Source: an uncultured Pseudothermotoga sp.
GTDB lineage: Bacteria; Thermotogota; Thermotogae; Thermotogales; DSM-5069
DNA: 64,000 bases
NCBI GenBank assembly: GCA_937995655.1
Contig: CALKJI010000013.1
Span: 53,782 to 117,781, forward strand
Direction of reading: 5' to 3'
Shown here: in pieces, positions 44,678 through 54,140 of the stretch
Layout of the letters: every line of letters starts with the position of its first letter
Numbering within the stretch: the stretch's first letter is position 1
The notes under the pieces: generated by a model
Databases searched by the model: none
Told to the model about the DNA's origin: nothing
What the model saw: the letters and a program-made list of their open reading frames with translations, nothing else
Program-made: the position numbers and the translations under genes

Positions 44678-47207
44678 GGTGAAGAACTTTCTGGGAATCG
44701 AAGAATGTAACGTAGAGTTCAAAGAGGGTGTTTTCTTAATCCTTGGACAAAATGGCGCTGGAAAATCCTCCTTGCTCGAAGCAATTGTTTTTGCACTTTA
44801 TGGGACAGGTGTAAGGTACGGAAGGAAGAGTCCCCAAGATTACCTTCGTTCATCAGCCTCTACCTGCCAAGTAAGGTTCTCTTTTCTGAGAAATGGGAAG
44901 AAATATGAAGTATTCAGACGAGTAAGATCATCGGGCACAGAAGCCTTGCTTTTAGAGAACGATGCGACCATAGCCACTCAGAGAACTCATGTAGACAGGG
45001 AACTTCAAAGAATCTTGGATACAACTTATGAGAGCTTCATCAGCACCTTTTTCTTGCCTCAAGGAAGAGCAACGTATTTGCTCACCGCAAAAAGATCGGA
45101 GATCAATGATATAGTTTTCGATGTACTTTTTCCGAAAAAGGTTCTAAAATCTGTGCAAGAGAAGGTCAACGAAATTGTGAAAAATCTTCAAATTGAGCAC
45201 GAGAAAATGCAAGCCCATCTGAGTGATCTGAGAGTAAGGTTTGAACAAATCTCGAATGTTGCGACTTTAGAAAAGATTGAATTGTGCAACACAAAACTGA
45301 AAGAACTCCAAGAACAACTTGAATCGACAGCAGAAAAACTCAAGTCGGTAGAACTGCAGAGGGTCTCATGGCAGAGAATAAAGGAACTTGAAAAAGACAT
45401 TGAACAGTTGAAGAATGAAAAGAATAGACTTATCGCCAGAGCAGAAGAGGAAAGAAAGATAAGTCTTGCCAAGTCTGTGGGGAAAGATCATCAAATTTTA
45501 CTGGCTATACGCGAGAAGGTAGAATCATCGCAAAAAGAACAAAGGAGAATAGAAGAACAAATCAAAAGACTCCAAGATGATATTACAAAGATTAAACAAG
45601 AATTCATAGATTGTGAGAGAAACCGCGATGAGATCCAGCAACTTATTAATAAACTGAATCTTGAGCGGTCAGAACTTCAGAAAATTGATCTACAAAGCGA
45701 ACCTCTTTTGAATGAAATGAATCAATTAAAAACTTTGAAATCACTTTTGGACAAAGAAAAGATAAATAGTCAAAATAACCTTTCTGAGCTTGAAAAACAA
45801 ATATCCCAGAAACAAAACACATTGAACGATGTCAAAAAAGCACTTCAACAACTTGAAGAAAACTACAATCAAATGAAACAAACGGCTTTGATAGCAATGG
45901 CCCAGGAGATAGCACAAAATTTGCAAGATGGTGATACATGCCCTGTGTGTGGGAATGTCTTTCGAAAAACCACAACCATTCAACAGCATATAGATATACA
46001 GAAATACCAGGAGCTAAAGAAATCGATTGAGGAATACCAAAAGCAGAAGGAACAGTTAGATCTACAACTCAAAACACTAGATAAGATAAGGGATGATGTG
46101 ACTGAACATCTCAACCAGATCAACAAAGATTTACTCAGTTGCCGTGAGAAAATGAATGCGATAGAGAATGATCTTCAACGTATGGGTTACAACAATTTTG
46201 TGAAAGAAGGAATAAGAAAACTGTCAAAAGAAATCGAAGATCTGTTGAACAAAAAAGTTCAAAGCGAGGCAAAAATTTCACAATTGAGAGAAGCTAAGGA
46301 ACAGCTGAGTGGAAGAATCGAGGAGCTAAAGAGTAATCTTCAGGATATTTGCTCTGAGCTTGAAAGGCGCCGAACTGAGTTGATGGAGAAGGAAAATCGA
46401 TTTCTCGAAAAATTAAAGGAACTGGGCTTAACAATGAAAGAATTTGAGATCTACAACGATAAAGAACTCCTCAGGCAGAGTAGTCTTGAAATGCTCCAAA
46501 AGATTGAACTACAGATGGAGAAGAACTATGAAGAAATCGTTGGGCTCAAAGAATCAATTTCACTGGATTATGTATCATGCGAAAATGAATACAGAAAACT
46601 GAATGGTGAATTAGAAATTCTAAAAAGACAAAGAGATGAGTATATCCAACAGAAGGCGGTACTAGAACATCTAATTCAAGAATTGAGAAATATTGAGGAA
46701 CAGAAAAAGGATCTACAAGAGCAATTCGAATCAGTCCATAGGCAATATCAAATAGCTGAGTTGGTCAAAAGTACTCTGTCAGCCAAAGGATTTCAATCTT
46801 TTGTCACAGATATTGTCCTTGATGAAATAACTATGAGAACAAACAGTATACTTGATACCTTGACCGATGGTAGGTTCAAGATCAAAGTTGATGACACAGG
46901 ATTTCTGATCATAGATGAAAACATTAACAGGAGTGCTGAAGGGCTTTCTGGCGGCGAAAAAACAATGGTTTCGCTTGCACTGGCGATTGCAATTGCCGAA
47001 ACTGCAACCGGCCAGATGGAGATCTTTTTCATAGATGAAGGGTTCTCTGCCCTAGACGAAGAAAATAAGTCACGTATAGCAAATACACTAAAACAAATGG
47101 AAAAACTGAACAAAGTGATTGGCTTTGTCACGCATGATCCACAGTTTGCTGAATATTTTGATAGAAAACTGATGGTTGAAAAAGGTGGTGTAGTCAGATG
47201 GATTTAG
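44652..47207 (+). CDS. sbcC: ATPase SbcC (Rad50 subunit)
   Basis: An 851-residue SMC-like ATPase. Walker A is GQNGAGKSS near residue 34. Two long coiled-coil arms flank the zinc hook CPVCG near residue 430. The signature LSGGEKTM and Walker B IFFIDEGFSALDEENK lie near the C-terminus. It tethers DNA ends and controls SbcD. ATG 44652 is chosen: AAGGAGG lies just upstream (TTG at 44649 is the alternative). The next gene overlaps its end by 10 bp. Confidence 0.96.
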   Translation: MKIKPLSLEVKNFLGIEECNVEFKEGVFLILGQNGAGKSSLLEAIVFALYGTGVRYGRKSPQDYLRSSASTCQVRFSFLRNGKKYEVFRRVRSSGTEALLLENDATIATQRTHVDRELQRILDTTYESFISTFFLPQGRATYLLTAKRSEINDIVFDVLFPKKVLKSVQEKVNEIVKNLQIEHEKMQAHLSDLRVRFEQISNVATLEKIELCNTKLKELQEQLESTAEKLKSVELQRVSWQRIKELEKDIEQLKNEKNRLIARAEEERKISLAKSVGKDHQILLAIREKVESSQKEQRRIEEQIKRLQDDITKIKQEFIDCERNRDEIQQLINKLNLERSELQKIDLQSEPLLNEMNQLKTLKSLLDKEKINSQNNLSELEKQISQKQNTLNDVKKALQQLEENYNQMKQTALIAMAQEIAQNLQDGDTCPVCGNVFRKTTTIQQHIDIQKYQELKKSIEEYQKQKEQLDLQLKTLDKIRDDVTEHLNQINKDLLSCREKMNAIENDLQRMGYNNFVKEGIRKLSKEIEDLLNKKVQSEAKISQLREAKEQLSGRIEELKSNLQDICSELERRRTELMEKENRFLEKLKELGLTMKEFEIYNDKELLRQSSLEMLQKIELQMEKNYEEIVGLKESISLDYVSCENEYRKLNGELEILKRQRDEYIQQKAVLEHLIQELRNIEEQKKDLQEQFESVHRQYQIAELVKSTLSAKGFQSFVTDIVLDEITMRTNSILDTLTDGRFKIKVDDTGFLIIDENINRSAEGLSGGEKTMVSLALAIAIAETATGQMEIFFIDEGFSALDEENKSRIANTLKQMEKLNKVIGFVTHDPQFAEYFDRKLMVEKGGVVRWI

Positions 47208-47833
47208 AACAGTATCGGACTCTCATAGATAGAATCGTTAACGAAAAAGGTACTCAAGCGATACCGAAACTTCTGGATCTCTTGACAGATGAAAACGAGG
47301 AAGTTAGAGAAATTGCTTTACAGACCATTCAAAAATTTGGTGATCGAGCGAAACCAATACTGATAGAAAGATTCAGACAGAAAGTTCACGAACAAGTCAA
47401 GAACGATATTCTCACCCTGTATTTAGTTGATATTCTCTCGGACCTACAGGAAATGAGTATAAAAAAAGAACTATACCAACTTCTGAATAGATATGATCAA
47501 GAAAGTGCCCAGCTCGTTATCTATGAAGCCCTTGCAAAGTTGGGCGAAGGAGAAAAGATCGTAGATATTGTGAATTATTTTCTGCTGGAAGATGAGTACA
47601 GAGAAGAACTTGCAGAACAAGCTATTATGGTTTTGTCTCATATTGTCAGTCCTAAAGTGATTGACACTCTCGTAAAAGCATACAAAGATGAACAGCTTCA
47701 CACACAGGTGAAACCGTTCATCATAAAGGCAATAGCCATGATAACAATGAAAGATCAAAAACTTTGGGATTACCTGAACACAATGGCACCAGAGCAACTG
47801 ATAAAAGATATCAAAGAATATCTTGAGAATTAA
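47198..47833 (+). CDS. HEAT-repeat protein
   Basis: A 211-residue all-helical protein of HEAT-like repeats, for example AIPKLLDLLTDENEEVREIALQTIQKFG (residues 20-47) and SPKVIDTLVKAYKDEQLHTQVKPFIIKAIAMI near 155. No catalytic motif. HEAT proteins act as binding scaffolds. The 10-bp overlap with sbcC suggests co-regulated production and a possible role with SbcCD, but nothing in the sequence proves it. Its stop overlaps the stop of the convergent amidohydrolase. Confidence 0.82.
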   Translation: MDLEQYRTLIDRIVNEKGTQAIPKLLDLLTDENEEVREIALQTIQKFGDRAKPILIERFRQKVHEQVKNDILTLYLVDILSDLQEMSIKKELYQLLNRYDQESAQLVIYEALAKLGEGEKIVDIVNYFLLEDEYREELAEQAIMVLSHIVSPKVIDTLVKAYKDEQLHTQVKPFIIKAIAMITMKDQKLWDYLNTMAPEQLIKDIKEYLEN

Positions 47834-49089
47834 CTCTTAATCAAAGTTCCTTCTTTGAAAACCATTGTGATATTATTTTTCTCACTGAGTACTCTTATAT
47901 TCTCCAATGGATTCTCTTTAACAACGATTAGATCAGCTAATTTGCCTGGTTCAATGGTTCCTGTCGTGTCCAATAATCCCACGGCTTCGGCAGCATTCTT
48001 GGTTGCAGCAACTATTGCCTCCATGGGAGTCATTCCGATTTTCTCCACCATAAGTATTATTTCCAGTGCGTTGTCTCCATGCCTGAAGGCTTTCACTCCA
48101 CCAAGAAAGTCAGTACCAGTCGCAAGTTTTACTCCATGACTGTAAGCTAATCTTATGTTTTCCACATGTGCTTTATAAACTTGCTCGCACTTCTTCAAGC
48201 CCCATTCAGGTATACCAATCTCCCTACCATAGATCATAATATGTTCAACTATTGAAAGCGTTGGTATCACTATAGCATCTTTCTGTCTGGCTAACTTACA
48301 ACATTCTTCATCTATGAAAATACCATGGGCGATTACCTTAACACCGGCCAAGAGTGCGTTTCTTATCCCTTCAGTTCCCTGTGCATGTGCATGAACAAAT
48401 CTCTTAGCATGTTGTGCTTCTTGAACTATCGCCCTCAATTCTTCTATAGTGAACTGTGTATATTCAGGTCTATCTCTCTCAGACAAAACACCGCCTGTCG
48501 CAGAAACCTTTATAAAATCAGCCCCACATCTGAGTGCATAACGTGCAGCCTTTTGACATTCCTCTACACCATCACATATCAATGAGCCCAAGGGTGTTCT
48601 AAATTTTGATTCTCTCGGATCGACGTAATCGATTGGTAGGTAATGTTCATCACCATGACCAAAGGTTTGAGAAAGTGTATAACCAGCCGCCGATATCCTT
48701 GGTCCAACAATCGTTCCTTCCTCAACTGCCTTCTTGATACCGACCGCGATCGCTCCGCCTGCGTCTCCTATAGTTGTGAAACCTGCGTTTGCCAATGCTC
48801 TCAAATCCTGAACAACTCTTGCGACAAGAACTTCGTATGGCACCAGGAGAGATTCCTTGACTATGTCACCCGATCTAAAACCAGTGAGGTGTAAATGAGC
48901 ATCTATCAAACCCGGTAAGAGATAAGCTCCTGCTAAATCGAAGACCCGAGATCCTTTAGGAATGTGTATGGAGTTTTTCATGCCAATTTCTTGAATGAAC
49001 TTACCCTTAATCAATACTGTTCCATCAAAAGGTTCTTTGCCTGTACCATCTAAGATCTTCGCGTTGGATAGAGCAACAAGATCAGACAT
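47830..49089 (-). CDS. Amidohydrolase-superfamily enzyme (prolidase/imidazolonepropionase-like)
   Basis: A 419-residue metal-dependent hydrolase. The first metal motif is LIDAHLHLTG near residue 60. FIKVSATGGVLSERD carries a Lys in the position of the carboxylated lysine, and HAHAQGTEGIRNALLAGVKVIAHGIF carries further His ligands. ATGTDFLGG supplies the last Asp. Closest types are Xaa-Pro or arginine-containing dipeptide hydrolases of this superfamily. It has its own promoter at 49121-49149 with an overlapping palindrome, and GGAGGTG before ATG. Confidence 0.9.
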   Translation of the reverse strand: MSDLVALSNAKILDGTGKEPFDGTVLIKGKFIQEIGMKNSIHIPKGSRVFDLAGAYLLPGLIDAHLHLTGFRSGDIVKESLLVPYEVLVARVVQDLRALANAGFTTIGDAGGAIAVGIKKAVEEGTIVGPRISAAGYTLSQTFGHGDEHYLPIDYVDPRESKFRTPLGSLICDGVEECQKAARYALRCGADFIKVSATGGVLSERDRPEYTQFTIEELRAIVQEAQHAKRFVHAHAQGTEGIRNALLAGVKVIAHGIFIDEECCKLARQKDAIVIPTLSIVEHIMIYGREIGIPEWGLKKCEQVYKAHVENIRLAYSHGVKLATGTDFLGGVKAFRHGDNALEIILMVEKIGMTPMEAIVAATKNAAEAVGLLDTTGTIEPGKLADLIVVKENPLENIRVLSEKNNITMVFKEGTLIKS

Positions 49090-49111
49090 TCAAACACCTC
49101 CGTTCAAGTAA

Positions 49112-49130
49112 GTTTTATGTATCATAAAAC
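49112..49130. promoter_or_regulatory. Palindrome over the amidohydrolase -10 element
   Basis: Perfect 8-bp inverted repeat GTTTTATG-TAT-CATAAAAC centred on the -10 element of the minus-strand promoter. Its position suits a repressor site. It lies in the divergent region between the amidohydrolase and kamDE, so it might also affect kam expression. Confidence 0.5.
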
Positions 49131-49149
49131 ATCTACCGTGGATTGTCAA
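49121..49149 (-). promoter_or_regulatory. Amidohydrolase promoter
   Basis: Minus-strand TTGACA (49149-49144), 17-base spacer, TATGAT (49126-49121). This is nearly consensus and lies 31 bases before the ATG at 49089. Confidence 0.75.
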
Positions 49150-49238
49150 TAGCAACAGGGGCTATCACATTTTTTCTTGCTTTTGTGTAACTTTTCGTTT
49201 AAATACAGATATGGTAGGATTTCTACGGAGGTGGTGAT

Positions 49239-50804
49239 GTGGATCGCCCAAGGATCAGACTCGATAAAAAGCTGGTCGATTACGCGAGAGAATTGGCAAA
49301 AGAAATTACAGATCAAGTTCAGGAAATGATCAATCAACACTCCACAGTCTCTGTGGAAAGAGCTGTACTTAGACTCTTTGGAGTTGACGGAGTAACAGAT
49401 GATCAAATACCACTGGTGAACGTTGTTGTAGACAAAATAAAGGAATGGGAAATGCTCCAAGATGGTGTTGCAAAGCCTATAGTCAACGCAATGATCGTAC
49501 TCGATAAAAATGTACAAGAAGTAGCAGAAGCTGTTGTCGATGGTTTAGATCTCAGATCCTTACCTCGTGTCTCAGATGACAAACTCAATTTGAAAATGCA
49601 AGAACTGTCACGTCAATCACTGGAGAAGATAGAAAAGATCAGTCAGTACCGAGAAAGTCTTTTAAAGGAACTGGGCGATCCACCTCAACCATATAAATAT
49701 CTGATCGTTGCAACGGGAAACATTTACGAAGACGTTGTACAGGCTAGAGCGGCTGTAAAACAAGGCGCAGATATCATTGCTGTCATTAGATCGACGGCAC
49801 AAAGTTTGCTCGATTATGTTCCATACGGTGCGACGACGGAAGGTTATGGCGGAACCTATGCAACTCAAGAAAATTTCAGAATCATGAGGCAGGCTTTAGA
49901 TGACATGGCAAGAAAAGTAGGGAGATATATCAGACAAGTCAATTATGCTTCAGGTCTTTGTATGCCAGAAATTGCGGCATTGGCTGCCTTAGAGGGACTC
50001 GATATACTTTTAAACGATGCAATGTACGGTATTCTTTTCAGAGATATAAACATGATAAGAACCTTTACAGATCAGTACATTTCAAGACTCCTATGTGCCT
50101 TTTCCGGCATAACAATAAATACCGGGGAAGACAATTATCTTACGACCGCAGATGCCATTGAAAAGGCTCATACCGTAACTGCGTCACAATTGATCAATGA
50201 GCAATTTGCCATCAAAGCTGGAATGAAACCGCGACTTATGGGTTTGGGACATGCCTTTGAAATAAACCCCGACATCGAAGATGGTCTCTTGTACGAAATA
50301 TCTCACGCAATGTTGGCAAGAGAACTCTTTGCAAATTATCCAATCAAATACATGCCACCCACAAAGTTCATGACCGGAAACATCTTCAAAGGATATGCAA
50401 TGGAAACACTTTATAATCTTGTTTCAATCATGACAGGACAGAGTATACAACTACTTGGAATCCTCACCGAGGCGATACATACACCGTACTTGCACGATAG
50501 ATACCTTGCGCTCGTCAATGCTAATTATGTTTTCAACAATGCCCGTCATCTTAGGCAGGAGATTGCTTTTAAAGAGAATGGTTTCATAGAAAAACGTGCA
50601 AATCAAGTCTTAAAAGAAGCCGTGAATCTACTGGAACACACAAGGGATGTAGGTTTACTTAAAGCGATAGAGGAAGGGCAATTTGCAGATATCTCCCGCC
50701 AAAGGAACGGTGGGAAGGGATTAGAAGGTGTCTTTAGAAAATCAGAGAATTACATAAACCCGATACAAGATGAATTGGAAAAACGTCTGGGGGTGAGAAG
50801 ATGA
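49239..50804 (+). CDS. kamD: Lysine 5,6-aminomutase, alpha subunit
   Basis: A 521-residue large subunit of the B12- and PLP-dependent aminomutase that moves the terminal amino group of beta-lysine or D-lysine during lysine fermentation. Family stretches are YVPYGATTEGYGGTYATQENFRIMRQALD, NYASGLCMPEIAALAALEGLDILLNDAMYGILFRDINM and INTGEDNYLTTADA. The GTG start follows GGAGGTGGTGAT; an ATG two bases earlier is out of frame. It overlaps kamE by 4 bp. Other lysine-pathway genes are not in this window. Confidence 0.95.
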   Translation: MDRPRIRLDKKLVDYARELAKEITDQVQEMINQHSTVSVERAVLRLFGVDGVTDDQIPLVNVVVDKIKEWEMLQDGVAKPIVNAMIVLDKNVQEVAEAVVDGLDLRSLPRVSDDKLNLKMQELSRQSLEKIEKISQYRESLLKELGDPPQPYKYLIVATGNIYEDVVQARAAVKQGADIIAVIRSTAQSLLDYVPYGATTEGYGGTYATQENFRIMRQALDDMARKVGRYIRQVNYASGLCMPEIAALAALEGLDILLNDAMYGILFRDINMIRTFTDQYISRLLCAFSGITINTGEDNYLTTADAIEKAHTVTASQLINEQFAIKAGMKPRLMGLGHAFEINPDIEDGLLYEISHAMLARELFANYPIKYMPPTKFMTGNIFKGYAMETLYNLVSIMTGQSIQLLGILTEAIHTPYLHDRYLALVNANYVFNNARHLRQEIAFKENGFIEKRANQVLKEAVNLLEHTRDVGLLKAIEEGQFADISRQRNGGKGLEGVFRKSENYINPIQDELEKRLGVRR

Positions 50805-51547
50805 TGACAGACTTGAAGAACGTGAGACCTTACGGAGATCAACTTGGTGATGGGGCTGTTCAGCTCTCCTTCACTCTGCCCATAGAATATGGTCCACTCG
50901 CCCGTGAAACTGCAAAGCGTTTCTGTGAAGCTCTTGGTTTTCAAGATATCACCATAGCGACAATGGAGGATCTTGGAGAAAATTTCACCTTTTTTGTAAT
51001 CTACGGTAAGACAGCTGTATCTGTAGATGCCTCTTCAATAAAAGTTGTTGCTCCAAAATTCAGGAAGATGACGCGTGAACAACTTGATGAGCTCGTCCAA
51101 AGAGAATTCAACAGGAAAATAGTAGTTGTTGGTGCAACTATAGGAACAGATGCACACACAGTTGGTCTTGATTCAATACTCAATATGAAAGGTTTTCATG
51201 GTGATTATGGGTTGGAAAGATACCATGCTTTCAAAGTTTATAACATGGGAGCTCAGGTATCGCCAGTTGAGTTAATCAAGAAAGTGCGAGAAGTTGATGC
51301 CGATGTGATCCTCGTTTCTCAAGTGGTTACTCAAAGAAATGTCCATATAAAACAACTGACAGAGCTCATGGACCTTCTGTACGCCGAGGGTTTGAGAGAA
51401 GATCTCTTGGTGATAGTTGGTGGGCCAAGGATTACTCATGAGCTCGCTTTAGAGCTTGGGTATGACGCAGGCTTTGGTGCTGGCACAGTTCCTAGTGATG
51501 TTGCTAATTTCATTGTTCAGGAACTTTTGAAAAAGTATTCTCACTGA
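50801..51547 (+). CDS. kamE: Lysine 5,6-aminomutase, beta subunit (B12-binding)
   Basis: A 248-residue small subunit. An N-terminal dimerisation part (about 1-100) is followed by a Rossmann-like cobalamin domain. GATIGTDAHTVGLDSILNMKG carries the base-off B12 motif DxHxxG (DAHTVG) near residue 110, and ILVSQVVTQRNVHIKQL and VIVGGPRITHELALELGYDAGFGAGT complete the domain. Its last 38 bases overlap the end of the convergent CCA-adding gene. Confidence 0.95.
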   Translation: MMTDLKNVRPYGDQLGDGAVQLSFTLPIEYGPLARETAKRFCEALGFQDITIATMEDLGENFTFFVIYGKTAVSVDASSIKVVAPKFRKMTREQLDELVQREFNRKIVVVGATIGTDAHTVGLDSILNMKGFHGDYGLERYHAFKVYNMGAQVSPVELIKKVREVDADVILVSQVVTQRNVHIKQLTELMDLLYAEGLREDLLVIVGGPRITHELALELGYDAGFGAGTVPSDVANFIVQELLKKYSH

Positions 51548-54140
51548 GCAATTTTTTAACGAATTCTTCTTGTTGATCGCCGGTGATCAAGCCATCGAGC
51601 TTTGCACAATAGACTCTTTCAAGGATATCACCGACGATCCTTCCAGGTTTGAGACCAAAGTTCTTTATGAGAAAATGACCATTTATTCTTAGCTTTGTTT
51701 CTTTCGCTTTTTTCAAATATTGCTTGAGATAATCTTGCGAAGGAAGATCAAGATAAGATGCCAAATAACAATATGCTTCAGGTGAAAACCCCTGAGTAAC
51801 TTTGTATATATCAGAGAAATTCAGTTTCATGGACACGATTTTTGAAAGCGGAACAATCATTCTTCTAACCATTTTGAGTTCGTCAATAAACGCAGTCGAC
51901 AAACCATATCTTTCCTTTATTTGATCGAGTACTGTATCACCATGATACTCGAGAAAGACAAACATTACACAGTAAAACCTGTTGACCTTTCCGAAGAATT
52001 CTTCAGCCCAGCTAAGGAAGTTAAAGAGTGATTTTAACTTTTCTTCCATTGATGCTGTATAAAAAACACCAGGGAACATATGTTTTAGAATTTCAAAATC
52101 AGATAGTCTCTTTAATGCAACGGTAACTTTTTTTTCTTCAAGAATCTTCTCAAATTCTTGTCTAAGCCTCTGACCTGTGACTTTTTCCAGATAGCCTTGC
52201 TGCACTGCTTGCAACATGAGCTGAGTTGTATGCAATTCAATTTTGAAACCAAAACGAGTCTCAAACCTGACGGCCCTCAGTATTCTCGTCGGGTCTTCTA
52301 TGAAACTGAGCGTATGAAGGCACCTTATCAATTTGTCTTCTAGATCCTTTTTTGCACCAAAAAAGTCTATCAACATGCCAAAATTCTTTGGATTGAGTTT
52401 TATTGCCATGGCATTTATGGTAAAGTCTCTCCTATAGAGATCCTTCTTTATTGTGCTGACCTCGACCTGTGGTAATTCCGTAGGAGCTTCATAGTACTCG
52501 GTACGAGCAGTTGCCACATCTATTCTGAAACCATCTTTGAAGAAGATGGAAGCGGTGAGAAACTTTTCATGTTTCACCAGTTTGGCGTTGAGCTTTTCAG
52601 CGGCGTAGTTTGCAAAAGCGAGGCCATCTCTTTCAACAACTATATCCATATCGTAGTTTGGGTTACCCATAAGCAAATCTCTCACAAAACCACCAACTAT
52701 GTAAACAGGAAGATTGATCTCGTCTCCATATTGACCAAGCTGTTTGAGTAAATCAGTTATCTTCTTGGGTAAACTGGTCATCAACAGATTGCGCACGTCG
52801 AAGAAGATCCTTTCAACTCTTTCGTGGATGGCTTTTCTCACTGGTCGGGCAACAGCATCTGAGAAACTTGATCTCATTACATCTGTTCTGGTGATTATCC
52901 CAACTAAGATTCCGTGTTCAACAACTGGTATTCGTCCTATATCATTTTCAATCATGATCTGTCTCACTTTATTCAGTGGTGTCTCTGGTGTGACAACTAT
53001 TAACTTACTTGACATAATAGATTTGATCGGGGCGTTCTGTAAGCCGTGGTTCATCGCCTTGTCAACAGCTTTTTTTGTAACGATTCCAACCAGTTTGTTT
53101 CCTTCGATTATTGGCAACCCATTGTGACCTGTTCTTTCCATGATTTTATTGACCTCACCAATAGTCATTTCAGCGTAAGCCACTCTGACAGGAAAGGACA
53201 TTATATCCTTTGCACGTAAACCTTTGTTCAGATATTTTTTGAGTGTTTCCAAAACGATTTTTTTGACCTCCGTGACATCGGTGGCGTTCAGTGTACAGCT
53301 TGCAGCTTTGCGATGACCACCACCACCCAGTTCTGTTATCATACCTCCAACGTCTACATCATTCGACGATGTTCTGCCAATGACGTGGGTTTTCTTGCCC
53401 GTCCTAATGATGCAAATGAGTGTTTCTGCACCTTCCAAGTACCACAATTTACTGGTCACAGCATTCAAACCGCCAACGAATTTATCCGTTTCAGCAACAC
53501 TGATACTTATTGTAAGCCCATCGATCTGTAGTGTTTCTAAATTCGACAAAAGAGATTCAAAGATCAATTTTTGGTCATAATTCAGGTCGTATTTTATGAA
53601 ATCTGATACCTCGATCAAATTTGCACCTCTTTGCAACAAGTATTTGAGGGCATCTATATCACGCACCGTAGTAGTTGTATAGAGCAAATTTCCGGTATCT
53701 TCATATATTGCTATCGCAAAGAGAGTAGCATCAATGGAATCGATGGTAATATTTTTCTTTCTTATTTCTTCGAGCAATATCGTAGCCGTTGCTCCGACAC
53801 TTTCTATTCTTTTCTCACCCTTAATTGATATCTCCTTTATGTCTGGATGATGATCAAAAACAAGAACATCCAAGACGCTCTCGATGATAGCCTGAATCTG
53901 TGTACCTAATCTTTCCTTGGAAGCCGTATCAACCACAATCATCGATTCCACGGACTGATCAACCAGGTCTCTCTCTGTGATAAAGGGATACTTTTCTTCG
54001 TATATCGCAAGATATTGAGCCAAATTTTGTTGAGGTGTTCCACTCAACACAATCGTGTAATCTGGATAAAGTTTTTGAGCTGCAACACAGGATGCAAAAC
54101 AATCAAAATCAGGATTTCTGTGACCGACAATGATTTTCAC
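51510..54140 (-). CDS. DHH phosphoesterase-CBS-tRNA nucleotidyltransferase fusion
   Basis: An 876-residue three-part protein. Residues 1-305 are a DHH/DHHA1 phosphoesterase (GHRNPDFDCFAS, VFDHHPD, GGGGHRKAASC). About 312-432 are a CBS pair, a likely adenine-nucleotide sensor. About 455-876 are a class II CCA-adding or poly(A) polymerase with GGFVRDLLMGNPNYDMDIVVERDG (catalytic Asp pair), RRDFTINAMAI and EDPTRILRAVRFETRFGF. Known relatives in Thermotoga and Aquifex mature tRNA 3' ends. It overlaps the SAM hydrolase gene by 4 bp. The two tRNA genes seen here already encode CCA, so repair of ends may be its main use. Confidence 0.92.
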   Translation of the reverse strand: MKIIVGHRNPDFDCFASCVAAQKLYPDYTIVLSGTPQQNLAQYLAIYEEKYPFITERDLVDQSVESMIVVDTASKERLGTQIQAIIESVLDVLVFDHHPDIKEISIKGEKRIESVGATATILLEEIRKKNITIDSIDATLFAIAIYEDTGNLLYTTTTVRDIDALKYLLQRGANLIEVSDFIKYDLNYDQKLIFESLLSNLETLQIDGLTISISVAETDKFVGGLNAVTSKLWYLEGAETLICIIRTGKKTHVIGRTSSNDVDVGGMITELGGGGHRKAASCTLNATDVTEVKKIVLETLKKYLNKGLRAKDIMSFPVRVAYAEMTIGEVNKIMERTGHNGLPIIEGNKLVGIVTKKAVDKAMNHGLQNAPIKSIMSSKLIVVTPETPLNKVRQIMIENDIGRIPVVEHGILVGIITRTDVMRSSFSDAVARPVRKAIHERVERIFFDVRNLLMTSLPKKITDLLKQLGQYGDEINLPVYIVGGFVRDLLMGNPNYDMDIVVERDGLAFANYAAEKLNAKLVKHEKFLTASIFFKDGFRIDVATARTEYYEAPTELPQVEVSTIKKDLYRRDFTINAMAIKLNPKNFGMLIDFFGAKKDLEDKLIRCLHTLSFIEDPTRILRAVRFETRFGFKIELHTTQLMLQAVQQGYLEKVTGQRLRQEFEKILEEKKVTVALKRLSDFEILKHMFPGVFYTASMEEKLKSLFNFLSWAEEFFGKVNRFYCVMFVFLEYHGDTVLDQIKERYGLSTAFIDELKMVRRMIVPLSKIVSMKLNFSDIYKVTQGFSPEAYCYLASYLDLPSQDYLKQYLKKAKETKLRINGHFLIKNFGLKPGRIVGDILERVYCAKLDGLITGDQQEEFVKKLLSENTFSKVPEQ

